A stretch of 64,000 nucleotides of DNA, taken from PALSA-612 sp963791225. GTDB lineage: Bacteria; Actinomycetota; Thermoleophilia; Gaiellales; Gaiellaceae. The position numbers were made by a program, and so were the translations under genes. A model generated the notes under the pieces. That model did not search any database and had not been told where the DNA came from. It saw nothing but the letters and a program-made list of their open reading frames with translations. The stretch is from NCBI GenBank assembly GCA_963791225.1, contig CAWBRV010000003.1, positions 1,643,308 to 1,707,307 of the forward strand, in the 5' to 3' direction. This document shows, piece after piece, positions 18,082 through 26,818 of this stretch (the stretch's first letter is position 1; each line of letters begins with the position of its first letter).

Positions 18082-18843
18082 TCAGGAGATCCAGCCGGGC
18101 GGGCGCCGCTCGAGGAAGGCGTGGAGGCCGTCCTGCCCTTCGTCGCTCGTGCGCCGCTCGGCGATGCGGCGGGCGGTCTCGAGTCCGTCGAGCGGGGCGT
18201 CGAGCACGAGGCGCTTCGCGTGGCGGGCCGCCTCGGGGCCGGCGGAGAGGATCTCCGCGACGATGCGGTCGACGGCCGCGTCGAGCTCGCCTGCGGGCAC
18301 GACCTCGTGGACGAGGCCGATGCGGAGCGCCGTCTGCGCGTCGAATCGCTCCCCGGTGACGAAGTAGCGTCGAGCCGCGCCCGGGCCGATCCGTGCCAGG
18401 GCGAACGGCGAGATGACCGCCGGAAGGATGCCGAGCTTGACCTCCGAGAAGGCGAAGACGGCGTCCTCCGCCGCAATCACCGCGTCGGCGCAGCAGACGA
18501 GGCCGACGCCGCCGCCGAGCACGTATCGCTGGACGGGGGCAAGAACAGGCGCCGCGCAGCGGTCGACTGCCTCGTACATCCGGCGCAAGCGCGTCGAGTC
18601 GGCGACGTTCTCCTCGTAGGAGAGCCCGGCGGCGGCGCGCATCCACTCGACGTCCGCGCCGGCGCAGAAGCTGTCCCCGTCACCGGCGAGGACGACCACG
18701 CGCGCGTCACCGACGTCCGCGAACGCCGACGTGAGGGCGGCGATCAGCTCAGCATCGAGGGCGTTCCGTCGCTCGGGACGCGCAAGCGTGATGCGCAGGA
18801 GCGCGCCGTCGCACTCGACGCGGAGAGGGCCGTCCGCGGCCAT
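18082..18843 (-). CDS. Enoyl-CoA hydratase/isomerase, methylglutaconyl-CoA hydratase-like
   Basis: 253-aa crotonase-fold enzyme. The family block GDGDSFCAGADVEWM forms the first part of the oxyanion hole and YVLGGGVGLVCCADAVIAAED the second, with the FSEVKLGILPAVISPF helix region. Position between a biotin carboxylase and a LiuB-like carboxyltransferase suggests hydration of 3-methylglutaconyl-CoA in leucine breakdown (LiuC-like). The gene lies 4 bp after the 47-aa gene and 5 bp before the biotin carboxylase gene: a tight three-gene operon. Confidence 0.88.
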   Translation of the reverse strand: MAADGPLRVECDGALLRITLARPERRNALDAELIAALTSAFADVGDARVVVLAGDGDSFCAGADVEWMRAAAGLSYEENVADSTRLRRMYEAVDRCAAPVLAPVQRYVLGGGVGLVCCADAVIAAEDAVFAFSEVKLGILPAVISPFALARIGPGAARRYFVTGERFDAQTALRIGLVHEVVPAGELDAAVDRIVAEILSAGPEAARHAKRLVLDAPLDGLETARRIAERRTSDEGQDGLHAFLERRPPGWIS

Positions 18844-18847
18844 CGGC

Positions 18848-18991
18848 TCAGTCCTCGGCCGGAAGCTTCGCGAGCAGCGCCTTGATCTCGCGCACCAGGT
18901 CGGCCTCGTCGTGCCCGAAGTCGTCGAGATACGACTTGAGGGCGGCGCGCAAGAGGCGAAGCTCTTCTGCGGTCAGCTCGAGCGTGTGCAT
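18848..18991 (-). CDS. Small helical protein, 47 aa
   Basis: Short frame MHTLELTAEELRLL... ending KLPAED, too small for most gene finders. The composition is a regular amphipathic helix pair (LTAEELRLLRAAL, then DEADLVREIKALLAKL). It begins 6 nt after a TAGGTT box and sits 4 bp before the enoyl-CoA hydratase gene, so it is the first gene of the carboxylase operon. Function unknown; it could be a small regulator or a subunit partner. Support comes from promoter spacing, close packing and protein-like composition. Confidence 0.7.
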   Translation of the reverse strand: MHTLELTAEELRLLRAALKSYLDDFGHDEADLVREIKALLAKLPAED

Positions 18992-18997
18992 GCCGGG

Positions 18998-19003
18998 AAC
19001 CTA
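18998..19003 (-). promoter_or_regulatory. -10 box of the 47-aa/hydratase/carboxylase operon
   Basis: Minus-strand TAGGTT, 6 nt before ATG(18991); predicts a leaderless operon mRNA running to 16463. Confidence 0.5.
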
Positions 19004-19063
19004 CCGCCTCGTCCGGCGTCGCGGGGTGCAGGAGGCAGGCACCCCACGACGACGGACGTCCGG

Positions 19064-19699
19064 CTAGAAAACGGCGATGTAGAAGGCGTGGTTCTCTTGC
19101 GTGACGTTGTCGAAATTGGTCACGGAGACGAACACGGTGCTCGTGTTGTTGTTGAACGGACACGTGATCGTGTCGGCGGGGGACGAAGTGCTCGTGTTCC
19201 CGCAGATGGCAGCGATCACGGTGCCGCGGAAGTTGAGATCACCATTCCGGAATGCCGACGTCACGGAGATCGCGTGGCCGGTGACCGCTGAGCCGAAGTT
19301 GACGTAGTACTGGCCGGCTCCGGTCTGGACGATGCTGATAGTCGGGCTGCTGCCCGCGACGAAGTTTCCGTCGCGCCCGACGAGCACCCACTTCGCGGCT
19401 GCGCCGGACGCACCGGTCGGCCCTTTCGCGCCGGTCGCGCCCTTGGCACCGGGCGTGCCGGGTGCCCCGGGTGCACCGGGAGCGCCGCGCGGTAGCTGGT
19501 TCGCCGCGAAGTCGACCTTGAGCAGCGAGCGGTCCTTCACCTTCGACGACGTGACGGCGTTCGACTTCAGCTGGGCGTTGCCGACGCTGTTCGTCGGCAG
19601 GGTGATCGCCGCGTAGCCCGTGCCGGCGAGCGCGACGAGAAGAGCAATCGTCGCGAGCACCGTCGCAGGCGAGGGGCGAATGAGTCTCAGGGCTCTCAC
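19064..19699 (-). CDS. Secreted collagen-like protein
   Basis: 211 aa. N-terminal signal peptide (PSPATVLATIALLVALAGTGYA), then a stalk with NSVGNAQLKSNAVTSSKVKD, a short collagen-like Gly-X-Y stretch (RGAPGAPGAPGTPGAKGATG) around residues 70-100 and a C-terminal beta-rich domain. Such proteins are frequent in soil actinobacteria and are presumed exported surface or spore-coat trimers. A good Shine-Dalgarno (GGGAGGATCC) precedes the GTG start, unlike the leaderless metabolic genes around it. It interrupts the carboxylase gene set. A second collagen-like gene is at 44902-45594. Confidence 0.85.
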   Translation of the reverse strand: MRALRLIRPSPATVLATIALLVALAGTGYAAITLPTNSVGNAQLKSNAVTSSKVKDRSLLKVDFAANQLPRGAPGAPGAPGTPGAKGATGAKGPTGASGAAAKWVLVGRDGNFVAGSSPTISIVQTGAGQYYVNFGSAVTGHAISVTSAFRNGDLNFRGTVIAAICGNTSTSSPADTITCPFNNNTSTVFVSVTNFDNVTQENHAFYIAVF

Positions 19700-19778
19700 G
19701 ATGGATCCTCCCTCGGTCGTGGCACCTGGTCGATCGTAGAGACCTGCTCAGACGTACCCCGTCGAGCGGCGGCCCGAA

Positions 19779-21341
19779 CTACATCCGGAAGACGCCGAAC
19801 GTGGTCTCGGGAATCGGCGCGTTCAGCGCCGCTGAGATGCCCATCGCGAGCACTCGCCGGGTGTCGAGCGGGTCGAGGATCCCGTCGTCCCAGAGGCGGG
19901 CCGTCGAGTAGTACGGATTCCCCTCCGCCTCGTACTTCGCCTTGATCTCGTCCGGGTCGGCGTCGCCGACCATCGTCAGCACCGTCGCCGCCTGCTCGCC
20001 GCCCATCACCGAGATGCGCGCGTTCGGCCACATCCACAGCTGCCGCGGGCCGTAGGCGCGGCCGCACATGCCGTAGTTGCCCGCGCCGAAGGAGCCGCCG
20101 GTGACGACGGTGAACTTCGGCACCTCCGCGCACGCCACGGCCATCACCAGCTTGGCGCCGTCCCGCGCGATGCCGCCGGCCTCGTACTCCTTGCCGACCA
20201 TGAAGCCCGTGATGTTCTGGAGGAAGACGAGCGGAATCCGCCGCTTGCACGCGAGCTCGACGAAGTGCGCGCCCTTCTGCGACGACTCGGCGAAGAGGAC
20301 GCCGTTGTTCGCGAGGATCCCGACCGGATAGCCCTCGATCCGGGCGAAGCCGCAGACGAGCGTCTCCCCGTAGAGCGCCTTGAACTCGTGGAAGCGGCTG
20401 CCGTCGACCAGGCGAGCGACGATCTCCCGCGGGTCGACCTGGTGGCGGAAGTCCTCCGGGACGAGGCCGTACAGATCGGACGGGTCGACGGAGGGCTCCT
20501 CGGGCTCGGCGACGTCGAAGGGTGGGTCCGGCGAGCGGCGGTCGAGGTTGCGGACGATCTCTCGGCAGATCGCGAGCGCGTGTTCGTCGGAGGTCGCGTA
20601 GTGGTCGGCCACGCCCGACTGGCGCGCGTGGACGTCGGCTCCGCCCAGCTCCTCCGCCGTCACGTCCTGGCCGGTGGCTGCCTTCACGAGCGGAGGGCCG
20701 CCGATGAAGATCGTTCCGGTGCCCTTGACGATCACCGTCTCGTCGGACATGGCCGGCACGTACGCGCCGCCCGCCGTGCAGGAACCCATGACACACGCGA
20801 TCTGCGGCACGCCCTGCGCGGAGAGCCGCGCCTGGTTGTAGAAGATCCGGCCGAAGTGCTCGCGGTCCGGAAAGACCTCGGCTTGCAGGGGCAGGAAGGC
20901 GCCGCCCGAGTCGACGAGGTAGATGCAGGGCAGCCGGTTCTGCTCCGCGATCTCCTGCGCGCGCAGGTGCTTCTTGACGGTGAGCGGGAAGTAGGTGCCG
21001 CCCTTGACGGTGGCGTCGTTGGCGACGAGTACGCACTCCCGGCCCTCGACGACGCCGATCCCGGTGACGATGCCCGCACCGGGCGCATCGCCGTCGTAGA
21101 CGTCCCAGGCGGCCAGAGCAGACAGCTCGAGGAAGGCGGCGCCGGGGTCGACCAGCCGGTCGATCCGCTCCCGGGCGGTCAGCTTTCCGCGCGAGCGGTG
21201 GCGTTCGAGTGCCTTCTCGCCGCCGCCGCGGGCGACCTGCGCCGTGCGCTCGCGCAACTCGGCGACGAGGCTCTCCATTCGCCTCCGCCGGTCGGCGAAC
21301 ACGTCGGACTCCCGCTCGACCTGCGTCGCCAGCACGCCCAC
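19779..21341 (-). CDS. Acyl-CoA carboxylase beta subunit, 3-methylcrotonyl-CoA carboxylase type
   Basis: 520-aa carboxyltransferase that moves CO2 from carboxybiotin to an acyl-CoA. N- and C-domains carry the crotonase-like glycine loops (DSGGAFLPLQAEVFPD; GGSFGAGNYGMCGRAYGPR) and the block WMWPNARISVMGGEQAA, which is characteristic of the MCC beta/LiuB branch. Partner of the biotin carboxylase/BCCP at 16463-18076, from which it is separated by a collagen-like gene. The upstream frame is open, but GTG(21341) is chosen because it gives the family N-terminus (VLATQVERESDVF) and follows a TAGTCT box by 8 nt. Confidence 0.92.
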   Translation of the reverse strand: MGVLATQVERESDVFADRRRRMESLVAELRERTAQVARGGGEKALERHRSRGKLTARERIDRLVDPGAAFLELSALAAWDVYDGDAPGAGIVTGIGVVEGRECVLVANDATVKGGTYFPLTVKKHLRAQEIAEQNRLPCIYLVDSGGAFLPLQAEVFPDREHFGRIFYNQARLSAQGVPQIACVMGSCTAGGAYVPAMSDETVIVKGTGTIFIGGPPLVKAATGQDVTAEELGGADVHARQSGVADHYATSDEHALAICREIVRNLDRRSPDPPFDVAEPEEPSVDPSDLYGLVPEDFRHQVDPREIVARLVDGSRFHEFKALYGETLVCGFARIEGYPVGILANNGVLFAESSQKGAHFVELACKRRIPLVFLQNITGFMVGKEYEAGGIARDGAKLVMAVACAEVPKFTVVTGGSFGAGNYGMCGRAYGPRQLWMWPNARISVMGGEQAATVLTMVGDADPDEIKAKYEAEGNPYYSTARLWDDGILDPLDTRRVLAMGISAALNAPIPETTFGVFRM

Positions 21342-21349
21342 GGCCCGTG

Positions 21350-21355
21350 AGACTA
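21350..21355 (-). promoter_or_regulatory. -10 box of the carboxyltransferase gene
   Basis: Minus-strand TAGTCT, 8 nt before GTG(21341). It lies just outside the 3' end of the GNAT gene, so the carboxyltransferase can be expressed independently. Confidence 0.45.
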
Positions 21356-21372
21356 CCGGGCTGTCCGGCCAC

Positions 21373-21795
21373 TCAGCTCCGCGGCAGCGGCAGCTCGAGC
21401 ACGTCGGCGTCGGCCTGGACGAAGCTCCGGCGCGCGTAGAAGTCGCGGGCGCGGCGATTGTCCGGCTCGACGACGATCTCCAGGCTGACCGCGCCCTCGG
21501 AGATGGCGAAGCCCTCGGCGTAGTCGACGAGCTGGCGGCCGATTCCCTCGTGCTCGTGGCGCGGGCTGACGAGGAGCTGCTCGATCCTGACGGCATCGCC
21601 CCGGCGCGTGAGCGCCACGTAGCCCGCATGCTCGCCCTCGAGGTCGGCGACGAACACGGTGTCCTGCTCGAGGCCGGTCAGCGTCGCGCGGTCGCTCCAC
21701 GTGTCCAGCGACCCGAACGCCTCCCGCGCGAGGCTGAACAGGAGGCTCTCGTCCTCGGCCCGGTAGGGCCGGATCGTCGCCTTCCGGTACGACAC
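21373..21795 (-). CDS. GNAT family N-acetyltransferase
   Basis: 140-aa GNAT domain protein: RPYRAEDESLLFSL at the N-terminus, acetyl-CoA loop HEHEGIGRQLVDYAE, and VEPDNRRARDFYARRSF near the C-terminus. Substrate unknown. GTG start; a TAGAAT box is 10 nt upstream. Lies on the same strand as, and 31 bp upstream of, the carboxyltransferase start. Confidence 0.8.
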   Translation of the reverse strand: MSYRKATIRPYRAEDESLLFSLAREAFGSLDTWSDRATLTGLEQDTVFVADLEGEHAGYVALTRRGDAVRIEQLLVSPRHEHEGIGRQLVDYAEGFAISEGAVSLEIVVEPDNRRARDFYARRSFVQADADVLELPLPRS

Positions 21796-21825
21796 CGCAC
21801 CGGTGATTCTATCGGTGACCGGGCC

Positions 21826-23763
21826 TCAACGATCCCGGGCGCGGCGGAGCGCGTCGCGGATTCCGGGGTCTTTCGGAGCGAGCCCGAGCGCGATGTCGAG
21901 CTGGCGGCGGGAGGCGGCGAGGCGATGCGCGTTCAGGTACGCCATGCCGAGGAGGTAGTGCACCTCCGAGTCACCCGGCTGGAGGCCGACCGCAGTCCGG
22001 AGTGGAGGGATGTCGTCCGGCGACGGAGCGAGCGCCGCCTGTGCGAGCAATGGGTCGACCGAGAGCGGGTCGAGCACCTTCGCCCACGAGAGGCTGTCCG
22101 AGCGGGCCGAGGAAGTCTGTCCGTAGGCGCGGTCCGTGAACCGGGCCGAGAGCCACGGCGGGGCGAAGCCGAGCAGTGCGACGGCCGCGACCGCCCCGGC
22201 GGCGGCGAGAGCGGTGCGCGTGGCCAGCAGCGGGCGCGTGCCGCGCGATGCGCCGACGCCGACGAGAACGAGCCCGGCAAGACCGACGGACGGGATCGAC
22301 CAGACCCAGTCGATCGCCGTGTGGACGGCCAGGTAGACGCCGGACGCGAACAGCGCCGCCGGGAGCAACGGGGCGCCCCGACGGCGCGCGACCGAGGCGA
22401 GCCCGAGCGCGCCCGCCCCGACGAGCAGGAGGAAGCCGACGATCCCCGTCTCGCTGAGCGCGTCGAGTTCGACCGAATGGGAGCGCTCCGGCTGCTCGTT
22501 GCTCCGGCCGTACCTGAGGTAGGCAGCCGGCCAGCCGTGGCCGCCCATGCCGATCAACGGGTGCCGGTCGAACTCGAGCAACGCCACCCGCCAGTAGTCG
22601 TAGCGGTTCGACCCGATCGAGCCGAAATGGGTCGACGCGGTCTCGTGGGTGGGGAGATGCTTGAACGACGCCCAGCGAGCCTCGAGGGAGCCGATCGGAT
22701 GGTCGGCGACCAGGAAGAACCCCGTCACGACGAGGAGAGCGAGGACGGAGAGGAGCGCTGCGAGTGTCCTACCGAGCAGCGGCGCCACCCAGCGCGACAG
22801 TGTCAGCCGTCGGTCGATGAGCGCGTAGCCGACGCCCAGGACGAGCGCGATGCCGGTCAGGGCGAGCGACACCGACCCCGCATGGTGGATCGCGTCCAGG
22901 AGGCCGGTCGCAGGCGCGCGGTACGGCGCCGTCAGCGCGCCGACGCCGACGGCGGCGAGGATTGCGACGATCGCGGTCGGCACGAGTACGCGCAGGCGCG
23001 CGCGCGTGGAGACGAACAGGACGATTCCCGACGCGGCGAGTGCGACGGCTCCGCCCTTGCTCCCGGTCTGCAGCCAGCAGGCCACCATCGCCGTCGCGGC
23101 GGCGAGCGACAGCGCCCGGAATGCGACTCCGAGCCGCCGGTCGGCCGAGAGCGCGATCGCGGGCCAGGTGCCGATCAGAAAGAGCGCCGCGGCCCCATTC
23201 CAGTACGAGACAGGGAAGTCGAGGCGGCCCTCGGCGTACACGTCGCCCGGAACCGTGGCGCCGCGCACCTGGAACAGCGTGACGACGGCGAGGAGTCCGA
23301 GCGCGAGCGCGGTGAGTACCGCCGCGAGCAGGCGGTCGGCCTGCGTCCGCAACGTCAGGAGCGGCGTCAGGAAGGCGCCGGCGTAGAGCAGGCAGAGGAG
23401 TGCGTCGTTCCTCGCGAGCGAGGGAAGCGGGCTCCAGGCGATCGACAGCGCGGTCCAGAGGCCGAACCCGGCCAGGAGCGCGGCGGCCAGGAGCGGTACG
23501 CGCTCCGGGAGGAGGGCGATGCCGGCCACGAGCGTCACGGCGAGCACGACGGCGACGACGAGCGCGTAGGGAAGCCAGTCGCCCGCGTCGACGCTGCCGT
23601 TCGTGCTCCAGGCGAGCGCCCAGGCGACGCCGACCACGGCCAGGGTGGGGATGACCCGCAGGAACGTGGCGGGCTGGAGAAACGGGTGATCGCGGTCGAT
23701 ACAGGCAATGTCGGCCGGATTCGGCGCCGACTCAAGTCTCGGGGCCGAGCGTGACGGCGCCAC
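21826..23763 (-). CDS. O-antigen ligase/polymerase-like membrane protein with TPR-like tail
   Basis: 645-aa polytopic membrane protein with about ten to twelve TM segments. The large extracytoplasmic loop with GMGGHGWPAAYLRYGRSNEQPERSHS resembles the Wzy/WaaL loop that joins glycans to lipid carriers or proteins. After the last TM a soluble tail contains a TPR-like unit (LQPGDSEVHYLLGMAYLNAHRLAASRRQLDIALGL split over two helices). Likely polymerises or ligates the polysaccharide made by the adjacent initiating transferase and glycosyltransferase. Divergent from the LPFTG gene. GTG start uncertain, because the N-terminal 30 residues are polar. Confidence 0.82.
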   Translation of the reverse strand: MAPSRSAPRLESAPNPADIACIDRDHPFLQPATFLRVIPTLAVVGVAWALAWSTNGSVDAGDWLPYALVVAVVLAVTLVAGIALLPERVPLLAAALLAGFGLWTALSIAWSPLPSLARNDALLCLLYAGAFLTPLLTLRTQADRLLAAVLTALALGLLAVVTLFQVRGATVPGDVYAEGRLDFPVSYWNGAAALFLIGTWPAIALSADRRLGVAFRALSLAAATAMVACWLQTGSKGGAVALAASGIVLFVSTRARLRVLVPTAIVAILAAVGVGALTAPYRAPATGLLDAIHHAGSVSLALTGIALVLGVGYALIDRRLTLSRWVAPLLGRTLAALLSVLALLVVTGFFLVADHPIGSLEARWASFKHLPTHETASTHFGSIGSNRYDYWRVALLEFDRHPLIGMGGHGWPAAYLRYGRSNEQPERSHSVELDALSETGIVGFLLLVGAGALGLASVARRRGAPLLPAALFASGVYLAVHTAIDWVWSIPSVGLAGLVLVGVGASRGTRPLLATRTALAAAGAVAAVALLGFAPPWLSARFTDRAYGQTSSARSDSLSWAKVLDPLSVDPLLAQAALAPSPDDIPPLRTAVGLQPGDSEVHYLLGMAYLNAHRLAASRRQLDIALGLAPKDPGIRDALRRARDR

Positions 23764-23859
23764 AGCGAACAGACACGCCTATTGACCTTTCAGCGAAAAC
23801 GCCAACACTGAGTCAGAGAGGTTCTTGGGGAGAAGAGCCTGATGAACAGAGGAGGACGA

Positions 23860-24207
23860 ATGAGGCGTGTTCGAACCATTGCGGTGCTGCTCGGCGTCGG
23901 CGCCGCCCTGCTGCTCTCTGCGTCGCCGGCACTGTCCGCGACACCGCGGCAGATCTACAACGACTACGTCGCGCACGGAAAGCTGACGCACCACTACTCG
24001 CAAAGCGATCTGGACCGGGCGTACAAGAGCGCCCTGCTCAAGGGCTACTCGCACGGCCACATGCACGGGTTCCATCACATGATCCCGCCGCCGCCACAGC
24101 AGGGGCTGCCGTTCACGGGGATGGACCTCGGCCTGATCACGGTCGGCGCGATCATGCTGCTCGCGTTCGGCGCAGGACTGCGGCGCTTCGCCCGGGCGAG
24201 GGCATAG
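23860..24207 (+). CDS. Small secreted protein with LPFTG sorting signal
   Basis: 115 aa: signal peptide (RTIAVLLGVGAALLLSASPALSA), a mature region of about 65 residues with NDYVAHGKLTHHYSQSDLDRAYKSAL and a His-rich patch (HGHMHGFHHM), then GLPFTG followed by a hydrophobic helix and a basic tail (RRFARARA). This is a complete LPXTG-type sortase signal, so the protein should be covalently cell-wall attached. The start is placed at ATG(23860), 4 nt after AGGAGG, not at the upstream ATG(23842). No sortase gene is in the window. It lies between a glycan ligase and a glycan-initiating transferase. Confidence 0.8.
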   Translation: MRRVRTIAVLLGVGAALLLSASPALSATPRQIYNDYVAHGKLTHHYSQSDLDRAYKSALLKGYSHGHMHGFHHMIPPPPQQGLPFTGMDLGLITVGAIMLLAFGAGLRRFARARA

Positions 24208-24247
24208 GGAACGGGCGGAACACCACGATGTCGGCCGGAACCGAGGC

Positions 24248-25738
24248 ATGAGCTCGGCTGAGACAGCAGTCACGACGGCGAGAGCCGAAACCGCCCCCGA
24301 GACCGCCGTCGCGCAGCCACGCGTCGCGCGACACCCGCGGCGCGGCTCGGGCTGGTTGGTCGCATGCGTCGGCGTCGACGTCGTCATGCTCCTGCTCGCG
24401 GCAGGGGCGACCGCGCTCGGAGGACGGCTCGTCGGCTCGAGGACACCGTCTCCGGGCTGGATGATCGCGTTCACGGCCACCGTGCTCGTCGCCTACGCCT
24501 CGCGGGGCCTGTACGCGCCGCGCCTGCGTCTGAGCGTGATCGACGATGTCCGCAGGCTCGTGATCGGGACGGCGCTCGCGGCCTCGTTCATGGTCACGGC
24601 GGAGGTCGTCGTCGACGGGTCGGTGCCCGTCGCGTACGGCATCCTGCGTCTCGCCGGCTTCGCGTGCGCCTACGTGACCGCCGGGCATGTCGCCCTCTAC
24701 TGGTCGCAGGCGCGTGCACGTGCCGAAGGCGAATCGGGCCGTCCGACGCTGATCGTCGGCGCCGGCCGGATCGGGGCGGTCGTCGCCAGGCGGTTGCTGG
24801 CGTCGCCGCAGCTCGGGCTGAAGCCGGTCGCGTTCCTCGACAAGGAACCGCTCGTCGACACTGCGGAGGAGGTCGGCGTGCCCGTCGTGGGAGCGAGCTG
24901 GGACCTGGACGAGGCGATTGCGCGCTACGACATCCGGCAGGTGATCATCACGTTCTCGACCGCGCCCGACGACGTGCTCCTCCGTCTCGTCCGACGCTGC
25001 GAGGAGCTCGGGATCGACGTCTCCGTCGTGCCGCGGCTCTTCGAGCGGATGCCCGAGCGCTACTCCATCGACCACGTGGGCGGCATCGCTCTCGTCTCCC
25101 CACGCAAAGCGGATCCGCGTACCTGGGAGTTCATGGTCAAGTACACGGTCGACAGGATCCTGGCAGGGCTCGCTCTCGTCCTTCTGTCACCGCTCCTCGC
25201 CGTCTTGTCGCTGGCCGTGCTCGTGTCGATGGGGCGGCCGATCTTCTTCCGCCAGACTCGCATCGGCCGGGACGGCCGGGCCTTCGACATGCTCAAGTTC
25301 CGCTCCATGCGCCCGAGCGCCGAGCAAGCCCCGAACCTGCACGTGGTCTCGGCCGACGTGCTCGGCCCCGGAGGCGTCGAGGGAAACGTGGACCGGCGGA
25401 CGCGCGTCGGGACGTTCCTGCGCCGGTCGTCGCTCGACGAGCTGCCACAGCTGATCAACGTCGTCCGGGGCGACATGAGCATCGTCGGGCCGCGCCCGGA
25501 ACGGCCGGAATACGTGTCCGAGTTCCAGCAGACGGTCTACCGCTACGACGACCGCCATCGCGTGAAGTCGGGCATCACGGGCTGGGCACAGGTACACGGC
25601 CTGCGCGGCAAGACGTCGCTCGCCGACCGTGCGGAGTGGGACAACTTCTACATCGAGAACTTTTCGCTGTGGCTCGACCTGAAGATCGCGATCAAGACGG
25701 TCGGAGCCGTCTTCGGCTCCTTCGGGACGGTCGAGTAG
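24248..25738 (+). CDS. Polyprenyl-phosphate glycosylphosphotransferase (WbaP/WcaJ type)
   Basis: 496-aa enzyme that starts glycan synthesis by moving a sugar-1-phosphate onto undecaprenyl phosphate. Four to five N-terminal TM helices, a central Rossmann-like domain (TLIVGAGRIGAVVARRLL), another TM helix and a C-terminal sugar-transferase domain with FFRQTRIGRDGRAFDMLKFRSM, the SLDELPQLINVVRGDMSIVGPRPERPE block and GITGWAQVHGLRG. All conserved blocks are intact. Four bases separate it from the methyltransferase downstream. Confidence 0.93.
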   Translation: MSSAETAVTTARAETAPETAVAQPRVARHPRRGSGWLVACVGVDVVMLLLAAGATALGGRLVGSRTPSPGWMIAFTATVLVAYASRGLYAPRLRLSVIDDVRRLVIGTALAASFMVTAEVVVDGSVPVAYGILRLAGFACAYVTAGHVALYWSQARARAEGESGRPTLIVGAGRIGAVVARRLLASPQLGLKPVAFLDKEPLVDTAEEVGVPVVGASWDLDEAIARYDIRQVIITFSTAPDDVLLRLVRRCEELGIDVSVVPRLFERMPERYSIDHVGGIALVSPRKADPRTWEFMVKYTVDRILAGLALVLLSPLLAVLSLAVLVSMGRPIFFRQTRIGRDGRAFDMLKFRSMRPSAEQAPNLHVVSADVLGPGGVEGNVDRRTRVGTFLRRSSLDELPQLINVVRGDMSIVGPRPERPEYVSEFQQTVYRYDDRHRVKSGITGWAQVHGLRGKTSLADRAEWDNFYIENFSLWLDLKIAIKTVGAVFGSFGTVE

Positions 25739-25742
25739 TCCG

Positions 25743-26387
25743 ATGACGTCCGGGGGGACGGTGGCCACGCGCTCGGAACGCGAGGGTGCTCTTCGCGGTG
25801 TGCCCTCAAAGGGCGCGCCGGCAACCGCTGTGCTGCCCGCGCTCGACGAGCGGACCTGGGCCCAGTTCCGGACGCTGCTGGTGGCCGAGGTGACGCGGAT
25901 CGGGGCGTATCGCTCGCCCGACATCCTCGAGTACGGCTCCGGGGAGGGCGCTCTGGCCTCGCTCGCGCTCGCCCACGCCGGCTACGCCTCGATCGGCGTC
26001 GACGCCTCGGAGGATGGCATCAGGCGCGCCCGCACGGCCGCCGAGTACGTGAACGGCGGCGTCCGGCCGCTCTACCTGGCGATGAACCCCGAGCACCTCG
26101 ACTTCGGCGACGGCGCATTCGACGTCGTCTGCGGCACGGGAGTGCTGCACCGGCTCAACCTCGGCCGCGCGCTTGCCGAGGTCGCCCGCGTGCTGCGGCC
26201 GTCCGGCTCGGCCGTCTTCGTGGAGCCCCTGGGCCGCAGCCCGCTTCGGAGCCGCGACCTGCCGGCCGTGCGGAGCTCCTTCGGGCAGGTGGACGTCCAC
26301 GCAGGCGCGTTTCGCTTCCTGCCCCGGGTGCGCCGGCAGGTGGCGTACGGCGTGCTCAGGCTCGGCGAGCCGCGCTCGTACTTCTAG
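25743..26387 (+). CDS. Class I SAM-dependent methyltransferase
   Basis: 214 aa with methyltransferase type-11 features: motif I ILEYGSGEGALASLALA, an acidic end of strand 2 (IGVDASEDGIRRAR), and GAFDVVCGTGVLHRLNLGRALAEVARVLRPSGSAVFVEP. It probably methylates a sugar or lipid-linked glycan, judging only from its tight linkage to the glycosylphosphotransferase. Its 3' end overlaps the convergent acidic-protein gene by 4 bp. Confidence 0.85.
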   Translation: MTSGGTVATRSEREGALRGVPSKGAPATAVLPALDERTWAQFRTLLVAEVTRIGAYRSPDILEYGSGEGALASLALAHAGYASIGVDASEDGIRRARTAAEYVNGGVRPLYLAMNPEHLDFGDGAFDVVCGTGVLHRLNLGRALAEVARVLRPSGSAVFVEPLGRSPLRSRDLPAVRSSFGQVDVHAGAFRFLPRVRRQVAYGVLRLGEPRSYF

Positions 26388-26794
26388 CGCCAGAAGGCGA
26401 GGCGGGCGAGCAGGCCCGGCTTCGCCGCGTCGGCGAGTGTCGGCGCGGGCTCCGGCTCCGGCTCGGATTCGGGTTCGGGCGCGGCCTCAGACTCGAGCAC
26501 GGCCTCGGTTTCGGCTTCGGCCTCCGGTTCGGGCACGGCCTCGGGCTCCGGCTCCGAGAGCGGAGGCACGGCGGCGAGAACAGGCTCGGGCTTCTCCTCC
26601 GGCAACGGCTCCGGATCCAGTTCCGGCTCGGGCTCCACGGGGGCGGGCTGGACGACGGCGTGCTCGAAGATCGACGGGTTGCGCGAGCGGGCGCGCTCGA
26701 GGTCGCCACGGATCGCATCCCGCATGGCGTCGAGGTGGCTCTGCTCCCTCATACCACTCTTGCGGTTCTCCGTTCGGCGGCGATCTCCTTTCAT
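26384..26794 (-). CDS. Glu/Pro-rich low-complexity protein
   Basis: 136 aa, or 122 aa from ATG(26752). After a charged N-terminus (REQSHLDAMRDAIRGDLERAR) most of the chain is an alternating Pro-Glu-Pro-Glu region (residues 50-120), ending in a hydrophobic tip LLARLAFWR. No known domain. The later start leaves about 65 bp to the divergent glycosyltransferase start and may be correct; with ATG(26794) the two starts would be 24 bp apart. The C-terminal hydrophobic tip on an extended acidic spacer could be a membrane or partner anchor; function unknown. Confidence 0.6.
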   Translation of the reverse strand: MKGDRRRTENRKSGMREQSHLDAMRDAIRGDLERARSRNPSIFEHAVVQPAPVEPEPELDPEPLPEEKPEPVLAAVPPLSEPEPEAVPEPEAEAETEAVLESEAAPEPESEPEPEPAPTLADAAKPGLLARLAFWR

Positions 26795-26818
26795 GCGTGC
26801 CAGGGTACGCGCGTGAGA

